Shown piece by piece: positions 1-11,919 of a stretch of DNA of 64,000 bases. Positions within the stretch are counted from its first letter, which is position 1, and each line of letters begins with the position of its first letter. The stretch lies in contig JAQFVV010006246.1 of NCBI GenBank assembly GCA_028023455.1, forward strand, positions 2,035,501 through 2,099,500, given 5' to 3'. The DNA comes from Epiperipatus broadwayi. Its lineage: Eukaryota > Onychophora > Udeonychophora > Euonychophora > Peripatidae. A program made the position numbers and the translations under genes. The notes beneath the pieces were generated by a model. It saw nothing but the letters and a program-made list of their open reading frames with translations. It did no database searches and was not told the origin of the DNA.

Positions 1-316
1 GCCAAAAGTTTGCAGTTAAACCAATGTCAATCCATCTGATATATCGTTGTATTCAATGTAATATGAATACGACAGCACAAATAGGTTAAGAGAAAAAATT
101 GACTCTCACCAGATAGGAATACTACATCTCTCTGATGATAAGAGCAATTAAAAAAAACTCCATAGGAAGGGACAGTAGTCCTTTTTGCCAGCTTACGATC
201 CCATTCCATAGGCAAAATGATTGTGTGCGGCATAAACAGCGATTCTGCACGTAGAAAATCTCGTATTACATCTACTAATTATATCAATATATCCAATCCA
301 TTGACCCAATTCAACT
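1..316. repeat. Interspersed repeat, copy 1 (window-edge)
   Basis: This stretch matches 2214-2513 in direct orientation along nearly its whole length, with scattered substitutions and a small indel near 240-265. Shared landmarks are the CCATAGGAA and CCATAGGCAAAATG blocks and the TTGACCCAATTCAAC end. It has no convincing coding content, and the 68-codon minus ORF in it is not conserved between copies. It could be a long terminal repeat or an ordinary dispersed repeat; the left end lies at or beyond the window edge. Confidence 0.75.
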
Positions 317-2213
317 ACGAAACAAATAACCTAAGATTACCCTCCTCTAATATAAATTTACAAATCTATATAGCCATTCACACCTGACTTAAGTTTAACA
401 TTTATATAATTTAATTTAATAGAAAACAGAAATCATAATAAAAACTTAAAAGAACAAAAAAAAATAAATGGAAATGATTTTACAAAAGAAATACATCAAA
501 TTAAAATTACTTAATAATAAATAAAGTTGGTCAGATAGGCACTACTATTTGCAATAATTTAAATATGGGGAAAGTTTATATTTTAAAGTTCTTAGTATTT
601 TCAAATTAATATTCATTTAAGTTTATAACGTGCTTACGGTTTTAGAAATGTTCATTAGTTATATACTTCTTACTGTTTTGGAAAAGTTTATCCTTTACAG
701 TTGCTTTCATTTGGAATCCAGCGCTAAATTCTCCTGCTGATCCTGTGGTCCTCAATATAAGAAAAGCGATGTTTCATTTTCCCTTTTTTATAACAACTGA
801 AGGAATTGAAAGTGCATCTTTCAATCCTTTCACCTCCAACTCTCTGACTTAACACATATCTCTGTCTTATTTTAAATTTTCTTTACTCAACTTTTTATAG
901 TAGACTTTCAGATCCAGTGGACATTACGTCACGATGATGGTGGTCTTTTCGCTAAGGTCCAATTCCATAGGGATTTCTTTTTATTTGCTATTAGTTTATA
1001 TTGTTTTCCTATCTGACTGTTGCTTATACATTTAAATGCCCAAGGGCTAGTTCACTTGGACTTATTAAAATAATCATTTCCATTTTCTGATTAATTAATG
1101 TGTTTTCCAAACTTAAAGATATATTTTTATCTCTAAATCTTTTTGTTGAAAGATTTAGTTTTTCTATTTTTAATAAAGTTTTATTTTAATAATTTTTTTT
1201 ATCTGTGTGATTTTATATATATACGAGTTTAAGATGATTTTTTTAATTTCCAATTTTTAATTCTTAAAAAAGAAGTTTTTATTGGTGAACTTTTATTTTT
1301 TTCATGTTTACTAATAATAAAAAAATAATGTAATGGCGTATGTGCCCGTTACATATCAGTAAACTTGCTTAAAAAAAATGAACAAAAAAATTATTTTACT
1401 TAGGGTTAGTGATTATGGTACACGATTAACAAAGACATTTACAAAAACATTCGGTTAGTAATTTTACAAAAAGACTATATACAAAAAAGAAAAATGTTGA
1501 CCATTGCTTTCTATGAACCACTAAGTTTATACCTCCTCCCCCCAAGAATTCTATTTTCTCTATATTTCATTTCTAACAAAACGGCACGACAAGCAAATTA
1601 TATAAATTATTTATTTAAGAAGGTTGCATTTATTTAAGAAGGTTGCCAGTAATTATACACACAAACATTTATTTACACACATATATAATATTTAAAATTA
1701 TTTTAGTATCAGTTTTACATTTCAGCATTTAACTTACATTTTTAACTTTGATTTTTGATTTTAATTTACATTTTAATTTTTATAAATTTACATTTTAATT
1801 TTTATAAGTTTGCACAGATGGGTTTATAAAAGTTTGTTTTATCATATTGAGTATAGATCGGTTACATAGATTACACGGTCAAAAACATTTCAAAATAAAC
1901 ATAAACGATCAAAATATAAAATCATTGGTGGAATTGCAGAGAGAAAGTTATAAGAAACCCAATGGCATTTATCATAAGATGCCACATTGACACCAATAAC
2001 TTAAAAGACATCTGAACAAATACATTTTATTTACCGAACATCTATATATTTTGATCAAATATGAAAAACAAAAACATAATTAACCGATAACGAATCCATG
2101 CAATCATCTATACCCAACTTAAATTTAATGCATTTTTATTTAGTGTCGAGTATGAATAGATTACATAGATTTGCATTTGAAAAGAAAACATTCAATCCCT
2201 TATTTAACCTTAG
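317..2213. other. AT-rich non-coding stretch between the two repeat copies
   Basis: No ORF of recognisable character is present. The stretch contains T-rich and A-rich runs and short local duplications (for example a repeated AAGAAGGTTGC block near 1617-1646). A GAGTATAGAT/GAGTATGAATAGAT-type block occurs near 1848 and 2148, each followed by TTACATAGAT. If the flanking repeats were LTRs this would be the internal region, but I see no primer-binding site, polypurine tract or pol motif. Confidence 0.5.
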
Positions 2214-2513
2214 GCCAAAAGTTCATAGTCAAACCAACGTCAATCCATCTGACATATCGATATATTCAATGTAACACAAATATGGCAGCATGAAAGGTTA
2301 AGAGAAGAAATTGAGTCTCATTCATATAGGAATACCACATCTATCTGATGAAAAGAGCAATAAAAAAAACTCCATAGGAAAGGACGGCGGTCATTTTTGC
2401 CGACTTACAATCGCATTCCATAGGCAAAATGGTTGTGTGCAGCGTATACAGTGAATCTTGCATTACATCTACTAACTACATCAATATATTTAATCCATTG
2501 ACCCAATTCAACC
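2214..2513. repeat. Interspersed repeat, copy 2
   Basis: Direct repeat of 1-316, about 2.2 kb away. It ends just before the (AT)n run at 2522-2553 into which RTE copy A is inserted. Confidence 0.75.
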
Positions 2514-2518
2514 ATGTT

Positions 2519-2521
<3 letters not shown>

Positions 2522-2553
<32 letters not shown>
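2522..2553. repeat. (AT)n microsatellite, RTE-A target site
   Basis: This is a run of about 16 AT dinucleotides. A second AT run follows the (TGA)n tail of RTE copy A near 6147-6160, so the target duplication of that element probably lies in AT repeats and cannot be measured exactly. Confidence 0.85.
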
Positions 2554-2556
<3 letters not shown>

Positions 2557-2870
2557 CTGTCATAATTGTATATATGTATTGGGAAAATATTTATCATTTA
2601 CACAAACATTCTGCCTTATCAGGCACTGAGAAGAAATACCATGGTGTTTCTTGATCTTAAACTCAGAGGTAAAAAGCCAATAAACTCACCATGCTGGCTA
2701 ATGTGTGTTGGTGAGCAGCCCATCCATGTTTGTATACTATATGAATAATCACATAGTAATAACAGCTGCAATGACAAAAACATATGGAGTGGACATTAGG
2801 AATTTGCCCTGCTCAGTTCCTTTAAGGCCTCCAAGAGGAATCAAAGGGTATCCTATCAGTTAATAGCAAA

Positions 2871-5800
2871 GTGGAGGGTGCTAAGAATCCCCTGAATGCG
2901 GACCCAGGCTGCCATTTGATGATGACTTTTTATTTAGGTACTTACAACTGCAGATCACTTTCAAGTGAAGGAAGATTGCAAGAATTAGAAGAAGAACTGT
3001 CTTATGTTAAATGGGACATTATTGGACTTTGTGAAGTTAAAAGAAAAGGAGAAGAAACAATTGATTTAATAAGTGGACATATACTCTATTATAAAGGCAC
3101 ACATATTGGAAATACAAGTGGAGTGGGATTCATTATAAATAAAAAGTGGAAGAACAATATTGTGGAGATTGATAGTGTATCGGACAGAGTGGCATTAGTT
3201 ATACAACTTAATAGCAGATACCAAATGCAGATAATTCAGGTTTATGCCCCAACAAGTTCTCATAGTGATGAAATAGTAGAAGATTTTTATATGGATGTAC
3301 AAAAGGCCATTGATCAGAGTAAACAACATTTTAAAATTGTTATGGAAGACTTTAATGCTAGAATTGGTAAACAAATGAAAGATGAAAGTGCTGTAGGTAA
3401 TTTTGGTTATGGTAATAGAAATGAGAGAGGACATAGACTTGTGGAGTTTGCAGAAAAAGAAAAACTTTATATTATGAATTCTTTTTTTGAGAAAAATGTT
3501 AAAAGGAAATGGACATGGAAGCATCCAAATGAAGGTACAGCAGAATTGGATTATATTTTGACTAACAGGAAATACATATTTCAAGATTGTAATGTTCTTA
3601 ATAAATTTAACACAGGAAGTGATCATCGATTAGTAAGGTATAGGTTACATGTTAATGTAAAACTAGAGAGACAAAAATTATTAAGAAAAACAATATTTAC
3701 AGTTGATATTCCTAATCTTCAGAAACATTCTAATGAATTTAAATTAGAACTTACAAATAGGTTTCAAGTGTTAGGAGATTTTGAACATGATTCAGATTTG
3801 AATGAAATTAATATGAAAATAACTGATACACTTTTAAAAACTGCAACAAACATAGCTGGTAGAAAAAAGCAGCAATTGACTAATAAAATTTCTACTGAGA
3901 CTAGAGAATTTATGAAGAAAAGAAGGAATATGAAGATATACAAAAATGATGTATTAAAAAAAATTGAATATCTCGAATTTCGTAAAATGGTACGGAAAAG
4001 AGTTGAAAATGATATAAGAAAGTATAAGTGTGAAATAGCAAGGAAAGCTGTAGAAGAAAATAAAAGTCTCAAAAATGTTAAACAACATTTTGGTATTGGT
4101 AGGAAATTTATATCTGCAATAAGAAAAAAAGATGGAATTATTACTAAAAAGAGAGATGACATCATGAAATTGGTAGAAGATTTTTATCAAGAATTATATA
4201 GTAATAAAGAACAAGTACCTCCTATATCTATTACATTTTCTGAATTGCCCAGAATTTTAAATGAAGAAATGAGACATGCAATTAAGTGTATGAAGAAAGG
4301 AAAGGCTCCAGGAAATGATGGAATTATATTTGATATATTAAAAGAAGCAGGTGAAGGAATAGAAACAATTTTAGCAAAGTTATATACCAAATGTCTAAAT
4401 GATAAAGATGTACTGGAAGATTGCAAGAATGTAATAATATTAATATTTAAAAAAGGTGATAAAGAAAATATTAGAAATTACAGACCTATCAGCCTTTTAT
4501 CAGTTTTATATAAAATTTTTACCAAGATAATTACAACTCGTCTACAGAGAACTTTGGATTTCCACCAACCAAGAGAACAAGCTGGATTTAAAAGTGGTTT
4601 TAGTACAATATATCATATTCAGGTATTGAGAGAAGTCATAGAAAGTACAAACAAATATGAGTTGTCATTATGTTTTGGATTTATAGATTATGAAAAGGCA
4701 TTCGATTCTATACACATTTCTTCAGTGATTAAAGCATTGGATCATCAAGGTATAGATCCAGGATATTGTCATATTTTAAAGAATATTTATAAAAATGCAA
4801 CAGCAACAATTAGATTACATAATGATACTGGAAAAATCAACATTGAGAAAGGTGTAAGACAAGGTGACTCCATATCTCCAAAACTCTTTACAGCAGTGCT
4901 GCAAAAAGTATTTTGTGGATTAAAATGGGAAACTAAAGGAGTGAAAGTAAATGGAGAGTATTTAAGTCATTTAGATTTTGCAGATGATGTAGTTGTTTTT
5001 GCAAATAATGCTTCAGAGCTGCAGAAAATGTTGCAGGAGTTAGCAGATGAAAGTAGAAAAGTAGGACTAAAGATAAATGTTATAAAGACTAAAGTAATGT
5101 TTAATCGATTTGCTCAAAATATGAAAATAAAGATTGATTATGAAGAATTAGAAGAAGTTAACAGTTACAAATACCTTGGTTAGATTATTAGCAACAATTA
5201 GATTACATAATGATACTGGAAAAATCAACATTGAGAAAGGTGTAAGACAAGGTGACTCCATATCTCCAAAACTCTTTACAGCAGTGCTGCAAGAAGTATT
5301 TTGTGGATTAAAATGGGAAACTAAAGGAGTGAAAGTAAATGGAGAGTATTTAAGTCATTTAGATTTCGCAGATGATGTAGTTGTTTTTGCAAATAATGCT
5401 TCAGAGCTGCAGAAAATGTTGCAGGAGTTAGCAGATGAAAGTAGAAAAGTAGGACTAAAGATAAATGTTAAAAAGACTAAAGTAATGTTTAATCAATTTG
5501 CTCAAAATATGAAAATAAAGATTGATTATGAAGAATTAGAAGAAGTTAACAGTTACAAATACCTTGGTCAGATTATTAATACAGATGGAAACATAATGGA
5601 GGAAATTAATCATAGAATTAAACTTGGTTGGAGTGCTTTTGATAGAAATAACTTGATACTAAAAGGAAGTATGCCTATGTGTTTGAAAAGGATGGTTTTT
5701 AACAAATGTGTTTTACCAGTTTTTACTTATGGATCTGAGACTTGGACACTTAATAGAAGAGCAATACAGAGACTTCAGACCACTCAAAGGGGTATGGAGA

Positions 5801-6129
5801 GATGTATGTTGAGAGTAACAAGAAGTGATCGAAAACACAATGTATGGGTAAGACAACAAACAGGTGTTACTGACCTTATTGAAAAAATTAAAAGATTGAA
5901 ATGGAGTTGGGCTGGACATATTGCTAGAAGAGATGATAATAGATGGACAATTGAAATTTTAAACTGGATTCCAAGAGATTGTAAAAGACCCAGAAAGAGA
6001 CCACATGTGAGATGGATGGATGAGATAAGAAAATGTGCAGGGGTGTTGTGGAGAAGAGAAGCTAAAGATCGGAGAAGATGGATTAAACTTGGAGAGACAT
6101 TCATCCTGCAGTGGATTGATAATGGTTGA
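2871..6129 (+). pseudogene. RTE endonuclease-reverse transcriptase, broken by internal duplication
   Basis: The ORF opens at the inversion junction. The recognisable protein starts about 2919 (MMTFYLGTYNCRSL), the usual start of the exonuclease-endonuclease-phosphatase domain. Endonuclease signs: an early Asn in GTYNCRS, a Glu in GLCEVKRKGE, GVGFI, VYAPTSSHS, a DFNARIGKQ metal-site motif and TGSDHRLV. RT signs: KGKAPGNDGI, NYRPISLL, REQAGFKSG, FIDYEKAFDSI, GVRQGDSISP and the catalytic HLDFADDVVVF box. The C-terminal part (YGSETWTLNRR, WAGHIARRDDNRW) is typical of RTE. The first frame ends at 5183 on a TAG where the second duplicate has CAG. The duplication length (388) is not a multiple of three, so the downstream copy from about 5191 to 6129 is in another frame. 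One odd point is that DFNARI is preceded by Glu (VMEDFNAR) where copies B and C have Gly. Confidence 0.9.
4803..5578 (+). repeat. 388 bp tandem duplication inside RTE-A reverse transcriptase
   Basis: Units 4803-5190 and 5191-5578 both begin GCAACAATTAGATTACATAA and end at GATTATTA. They differ at about five positions by eye, including the TAG/CAG pair that ends the first frame. The catalytic FADD box is therefore present twice. Copies B and C have a single unit. It could be a real unequal-exchange event or an assembly artefact joining two copies. Confidence 0.9.
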
Positions 6130-6190
6130 TGATGATGATGATGATGATATATATATATATTAATTCTAATATTTTCACGGATAAAAGATG

Positions 6191-6420
6191 TCATATTATT
6201 ATTACTATTTGCAGGATATTCCGTGTAGTGAAAAAGCTAAAAGCTGATGTTTCAGTACAATATCAAGTACCTTCCTCAGAGCATCCTCTTTCTCAAATCA
6301 TGCATTCTTATGATTTGAGAAAGAGGACGCTCTGAGGAAAGTACTTGATATTGTACAGAAATGTCAGCTTTTAGCTTTTTCACTACACGGAATATCCTGC
6401 TAATAGTAATAATAATATGA
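6191..6420. repeat. Fold-back element 1 (230 bp near-perfect palindrome)
   Basis: The left arm from 6191 (TCATATTATTATTACTATTT) is mirrored by the right arm ending at 6420. Arms are about 110 bp around a very short loop near 6306. Internal landmarks are GCAGGATATTCCGTGTAGTG and its complement at the right. No coding capacity. This is a non-autonomous fold-back or MITE-like element; no clear target duplication could be set because the flanks are AT repeats. Confidence 0.85.
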
Positions 6421-6430
6421 TATATATATA

Positions 6431-6669
6431 TCATAGTATTATTTCAGGCAGTTTCTGTGTAATAAAAATATAGCTAAAAAGCTGACATTTCAATACAATA
6501 AATAACAAGTACTTTTCTCAGAGTTTCTTCTTTTTCAAATCATAAGATGATTCTTATGATTTGAAAAAAAAAGCAGCTCTGAGAAAAGTACTTGTTATTG
6601 TACTGAAACATCAGGTATTTAGCTATTATATTTTTATTATATGGAAACTCCTGAAAATAATATTATGAA
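6431..6669. repeat. Fold-back element 2, diverged relative of element 1
   Basis: This second palindrome of about 239 bp abuts the first. The arms share with element 1 the order AGCTAAAAAGCTGACATTTC, a CAAGTACTTTTCTCAGAG-type block and a TCAAATCATAAG loop region, but with clear divergence. The two elements therefore belong to one family and lie head to tail around a TATATATATATCA spacer. Confidence 0.8.
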
Positions 6670-9488
6670 TTCATTTATCTATGAGAATACTAGAATTAAT
6701 ATTATAACTTTCCCCCAACACCAATTCTACATCTCCTATGAATAAATACCCGGGGCACCAATTCTATTGATGATAGAATAAACTAGTAATTTGACTCTAC
6801 TTTGAATTACTAATACAAAAAGAAATATTATAAATCAATAAGAATAAAATATCTATTGGGTTTTGCAATAAATAAGTAGTTGAAACTAATAAGTTCTAGT
6901 TCTAGATTAGCTCTTCCTATCATTTAAATTCACCAAGCAAATTTTATTGTAATAATGAGTTTAAATTAAATAAAACAAAGATATAGAACTAATTAACTTT
7001 TACTGTATAATAAGTTTAAATTAAGTGATTAAATTAATGTATATTTGGAAACAATAATGGAATATCTCAGGGATTTTATCACACAACTTACTTAAAAAAT
7101 TCATACTCTGTAATAGCAATCAGTTACCATAATAATAGGTACCTTTTGATTTCAAATCATTATCTAAATAATAACTAAGTACATAAACTTTTCCAGAAGT
7201 TCATCAAATAATTAGGCATTTTATATAATGTTTGGATTGAGAAAATAATATCAGATTTGAACATATTCATTATTAAGTTCATAAAATAGTGCAATTATAT
7301 TATATTGGATATGTAGGTGTGTGTGTGGAAATTAAGAATATGAATGCATGTAAAAGAACAATTCAACAAAGTTTTTAAATGAATAAAACATTTATTACAT
7401 TGTAGTCAAAATAAACAATTTATACTTTTACTTCACACATTAGAATAATTAAACATTAAAATAAACTTCATTGTACTTTTGTTTCAAACATATACATGTT
7501 GCTAACTAATTCTAATATGCTCTAACAATCAAGCCAATCCTGAGGTAATTAAACAAGACAATATGTATTTAAACATGAGTTAAAGAGGTCACACTATCCT
7601 TTATAGATCAAATGAACAATTTTATTATCTAGTTAAACTTTCTTTTCCCCTTTCCCTTTATTCACCCATTCAAGATGAGGATGAATAATTCTGAAGATTT
7701 GATGATTTTAAAATTTAAAATAAATTATTATGATATGATCTGAAATATCTACCCAAGACTTACAAATCTAGTGATAAATTTTTTTATACTTTCAGTTTCA
7801 ATAGTATTTTGTGCATGCTTTTATATTATGCCACTTGTTATAATGTAATTAACACAGCTGCATCCCATCGGTTTGCTTATGAAATTAAGAGATAAAGTAT
7901 CATAATATGGATGATGCCATAGACCAACCAACAACTTTAGCAATACTTCTACTTAAGATGTTCTATAAAAAAATTAATCCTATCTTTTATTAGAAAATTA
8001 CATTACACATAGCTATAAATATACGATGAAAAACATTCCAAATGGACACATGAGGGACAAAGGGGACCTTCTTAACTTTACTAATCTAAACAAAATATAG
8101 TGACTCTCTAACCTTACTCAAAGGTTCAATATTGGTGTGTATCAGTCTCATCACCGAAAACATGGGAAATACACTGCATCATTTCATATAATATAATCAT
8201 CATAATACACAATTGTTTAATCTAGAAAATATAATCCACACATAACAAGTATTTAAATAAACTATGGGAAAGTTCTCTCAATCCCTGACAATATAATATA
8301 TATCCTAAACAATTTATTATCTCATAGCTACTTAACACATTTCATTCTAAACATTAAGAAAAATAAATTCATTCTTGGATAAATTTCTAATTCTTCCACT
8401 TCTTTTGGCATATCCCATCATCTGAAACTGATTGGAGAAATACAAGTCAAGTGACTTTAAATTTAACAATTATATAAATGAATCAGATAAAACAGGCACA
8501 CATACAATGCATAAAATAATTTCAAATCATGTCCAATACATGGATATTATAACAACATTAACTAATAAATCAAAAATAAATCTCTAATTCAAGATAAATT
8601 ATAAATGCTTCAAATCTGAAGTATAATAATTATTATCAAACAAACTTCATTATTTCTAACAATGCAAAGATAAAACAACACTTTTATGCATTTAATATTA
8701 ATTAATAAATTGAAATAAAATTTTAATTTATAATGAGCTACAAATGTTTCAAAGTTTGGAATATAATAATCACTTAAATAGACCTCATCCTCTGACAACC
8801 CAAAGATACGACAATACTTTTTATGCATTTGCCCTTTTAGATTAGCTGCTAGCTTCATAATCGCAAATAAATATTTCTACTGCTAACATAAGTATATATA
8901 ACACATGTTTATAAAAATAATTGCATTTAGTCAATTACCTAGTATAATATTTTTTATATTATATGTATCTGAGACAAACTTGGAGAAAAAAAATATAAAG
9001 ACAAATAAATTAATCTACCTATCTACCATACTAACAACAAATGAAAGAATTAAGTCTTCTTTAGCTGCAAAATGAAAGTTCATTTGTACAGTCTGTAAAT
9101 AGCACCTCTTAAACATGTACAATAATAATAATAATTGTAAAATGAATAGATGTTAGTAGGCATATAGATAATTTTTTCAGGACAAACAAAACAATTTTTT
9201 GGGATCCAATTGAAGAGCAGTTTCCAATGTTCTTAGCAGATAGCTGAATGGAATTGTTGACATTATAGCAAGTGAAGTGTTCAATATATTTTCTTTTTGA
9301 TAATGACAAATTAACATTTACTGCTGCAGATTTTAGTAATATTTATTGTTTAATTAACCAGTGGTTTTATAGTTTATAACTCAGCAATCATTCTTGCAAA
9401 TTTCAAAGAGCCTTTCTACCAACTAACATTGACTGTAATTGCATTTATCAAAGAATTTATAATAATATATCAAAGACCATCCATTAGC
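6670..9488. other. AT-rich region without recognised genes
   Basis: No coding ORF is supported apart from a short exon-like stretch near 8744-8848 listed separately. It contains ordinary AT-rich sequence and a short GTGTGTGTG run near 7317. Confidence 0.5.
8744..8848 (-). pseudogene. Exon-like coding fragment, possibly GRAM-type, with a decayed tandem copy
   Basis: On the minus strand an open stretch reads GQMHKKYCRIFGLSEDEVYL and then SDYYIPNFETF. It is preceded by an acceptor-like CTAGCAG and followed by GTAGCT. A second, decayed copy lies at about 8615-8700 (GCATAAAAGTG... matching GCATAAAAAGTA...), where the frame is lost. The F-G-L-S-E-D-E-V plus D-Y-Y pattern recalls the start of GRAM domains, but I cannot confirm this. 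It may be a relic of a duplicated host exon or part of an unknown repeat. Confidence 0.25.
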
Positions 9489-9883
9489 CAGGGTCCCCAA
9501 CCCTATGCCTGCGGGCACCATGGTGCCCACAGACCATTTTACATGTGCCTGCCACTATTCGAACACGATAAAAAATTATTTATCTGATACAAATAAATTT
9601 AATTTTTAAATTTTCTTATAAATTATTGCATTATATTGTAATCAAATTGTAGGGCATACTATACTTTTACAGTGTAAAAATATAAACGTTAATTCTATGT
9701 TAAAATTTTATTTTTGAAATAAATATTTTTTGTACATTATGTGTATTATTAACAATATCAACTATAAATTTACATTGAAAAAATAAATGGTGCCCGCCAC
9801 CTAGTGGAAAAAATAAATGGTGCCCGCCATCTGGCCGATATTATAGAATGTGCTCTTAAGTGCAAAAAGGTTGGGGACCCCTG
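9489..9883. mobile_element. hAT-like non-autonomous DNA element
   Basis: The ends are inverted: CAGGGTCCCCAACC at 9489 and GGTTGGGGACCCCTG ending at 9883, the CAGGGGTCCCCAACC style known for hAT elements. The flanks CCATTAGC (9481-9488) and CATTAGGC (9884-9891) look like a slightly decayed 8 bp target duplication. The interior is AT-rich with no transposase. Near the right end a ~29 bp block around AAATAAATGGTGCCCGCCA is tandemly repeated. Confidence 0.8.
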
Positions 9884-9891
9884 CATTAGGC

Positions 9892-11150
9892 AAAGAGTTA
9901 ATTATGTTATTCACTTAATTCTACATAATTTTTTAAATGACAATATATTTTAGCAATAGATTAAGTGTAATATGCCAATAAAAATTTTTGAATTTATGAT
10001 TGTGATTATTAATTTAGACATAAAAATATTATTACGATATATATACATACAGCTCATCTATTGACTGACTCATTCAGTATCACAAGCAGCTCAGTAGAGT
10101 TTTAAAGAGAAAAAAAACTTTACACTAAATAGCTAAGAAGTAATTAATAATTACAGTATTTGAGAACTTAAAGTTAAATCAAAAGTTTAATTAATATTTG
10201 AGTCTTGTATATTAAGTTCAAAATAAATAAAATATATGTAGGGATAGAAATTCTGCAAAATTAATAAATAGTTAATTGTTATATAGAAAGCATATAATAT
10301 TGAATAATTATTTAAGATCATAGGGATTACATATTGATATAGTTTTTATTTTTTTTATTTGTGAATAGATTATGTATAAAATGTTTGTATTTTTGAATAG
10401 AATAGGGAAATATAAATTCATATTGAAAATATGATATAAATATACAATTTTAGAATTTATAAGTAAATATAATGTAATAGGAATTAAGTTTTGAAAAAAT
10501 TAAAGTCCTAAAAATAGGCAGGTGAATGTAAACAGTTATTACAGGTAATTTATTTAACATTTTCTGCTCCAAAATTTAATTTTATTTCTATTTAATTTTA
10601 TTGGTATTAAATCGTATCTTATACCTATTCATGTATGTGATTAGTTCATAGATATTTGGATGTCACTTTTCTAAAGAAAGAATATTCTGGCTGATCACCA
10701 TCAAAATTCTCTATCAACAAACTTAACTCATGAGCTTGCTTTTTTTAAAAAAAAAAAAAAGGATGTGTTATTACTTATAATTTGAATTTGATCGAACACG
10801 TACAGTACAAATAAATTTAACTTATGTTTACTAAAAAAATCACACAAACAAATAAATATATAGTCGTTACATACTAATATATAAATATAAAAAATATTGA
10901 ATATAATTATTATATCAATAAAAAATGAATATGAATATAAACAAAATATTTTTAAATGTGACTAAGATATTATTAAATGTGAATATAATGATCTAACCAT
11001 CAGAAAATATTTGTCTCTAAATAAGTTAATGATCCATTCAGTTATTAACTACTCAACATAATTTAAATATTATATTAATAAATATCAGGGAAGATTTTCA
11101 ATTAATAAGCCCTTCTATCACTATATATATATATATATCTATATACCAGT
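9892..11150. other. AT-rich region without recognised genes
   Basis: No coding or repeat structure beyond A/T runs and a short (AT)n tract just before the gap. Confidence 0.5.
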
Positions 11151-11650
11151 NNNNNNNNNNNNNNNNNNNNNNNNNNNNNNNNNNNNNNNNNNNNNNNNNN
11201 NNNNNNNNNNNNNNNNNNNNNNNNNNNNNNNNNNNNNNNNNNNNNNNNNNNNNNNNNNNNNNNNNNNNNNNNNNNNNNNNNNNNNNNNNNNNNNNNNNNN
11301 NNNNNNNNNNNNNNNNNNNNNNNNNNNNNNNNNNNNNNNNNNNNNNNNNNNNNNNNNNNNNNNNNNNNNNNNNNNNNNNNNNNNNNNNNNNNNNNNNNNN
11401 NNNNNNNNNNNNNNNNNNNNNNNNNNNNNNNNNNNNNNNNNNNNNNNNNNNNNNNNNNNNNNNNNNNNNNNNNNNNNNNNNNNNNNNNNNNNNNNNNNNN
11501 NNNNNNNNNNNNNNNNNNNNNNNNNNNNNNNNNNNNNNNNNNNNNNNNNNNNNNNNNNNNNNNNNNNNNNNNNNNNNNNNNNNNNNNNNNNNNNNNNNNN
11601 NNNNNNNNNNNNNNNNNNNNNNNNNNNNNNNNNNNNNNNNNNNNNNNNNN
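11151..11650. other. Assembly gap (500 N)
   Basis: Exactly 500 unknown bases, so the size is probably a placeholder. It lies about 260 bp from the large palindrome, so local assembly may be imperfect. Confidence 0.99.
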
Positions 11651-11835
11651 GAACGACCGTATTACTTACTTTTTGCTAGAAAACAACTGTTCAGTAATCA
11701 GCCATTGCTGTCTTTATCTATCACAGATATATATCACAGTTTTTAAGTGTGAAAACGATTAGAATATGGGAAAAAAAAATTATTAGTAAGACCTTCATTC
11801 TTGATGACTTTGGCATACATGCACATGCGCATTCT

Positions 11836-11862
11836 CTATTATTATTATTATTATTATTATTA

Positions 11863-11918
<56 letters not shown>

Positions 11919-11919
11919 G
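11836..11919. repeat. Inverted trinucleotide microsatellite (ATT)n-(AAT)n
   Basis: A block of about eight ATT units runs directly into about seventeen AAT/TAA units. The tract can thus fold on itself. It abuts the left arm of the large palindrome. Confidence 0.9.

Larger units (their letters stand above)
2554..6146 (+). mobile_element. RTE-type non-LTR retrotransposon, copy A
   Basis: Non-LTR retrotransposon with an apurinic-like endonuclease followed by reverse transcriptase, ending in a (TGA)n tail, as is usual for the RTE clade. It is closely similar over its length to copies at 27806-30632 and, on the other strand, 57117-60343. The first ~317 bp (2554-2870) are inverted relative to copy C. 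About 85 bp present in copy C are missing between the inverted block and the forward block, the structure expected from twin priming. A 388 bp segment of the RT region is tandemly duplicated (4803-5190 and 5191-5578). Without the duplication the element is about 3.2 kb, matching copy C. It sits between AT microsatellites. Confidence 0.9.

Noticed and set aside
3195-4426. Minus-strand ORFs inside RTE copy A (and mirrored plus-strand ones in copy C)
   Set aside because: They are antisense shadows of the RTE reading frame; they recur only because the family copies are similar.
5176-6129. ORF at 5176-6129 as a separate second RTE element
   Set aside because: It starts inside a tandem duplicate of the preceding RT segment and continues the same element to its tail.
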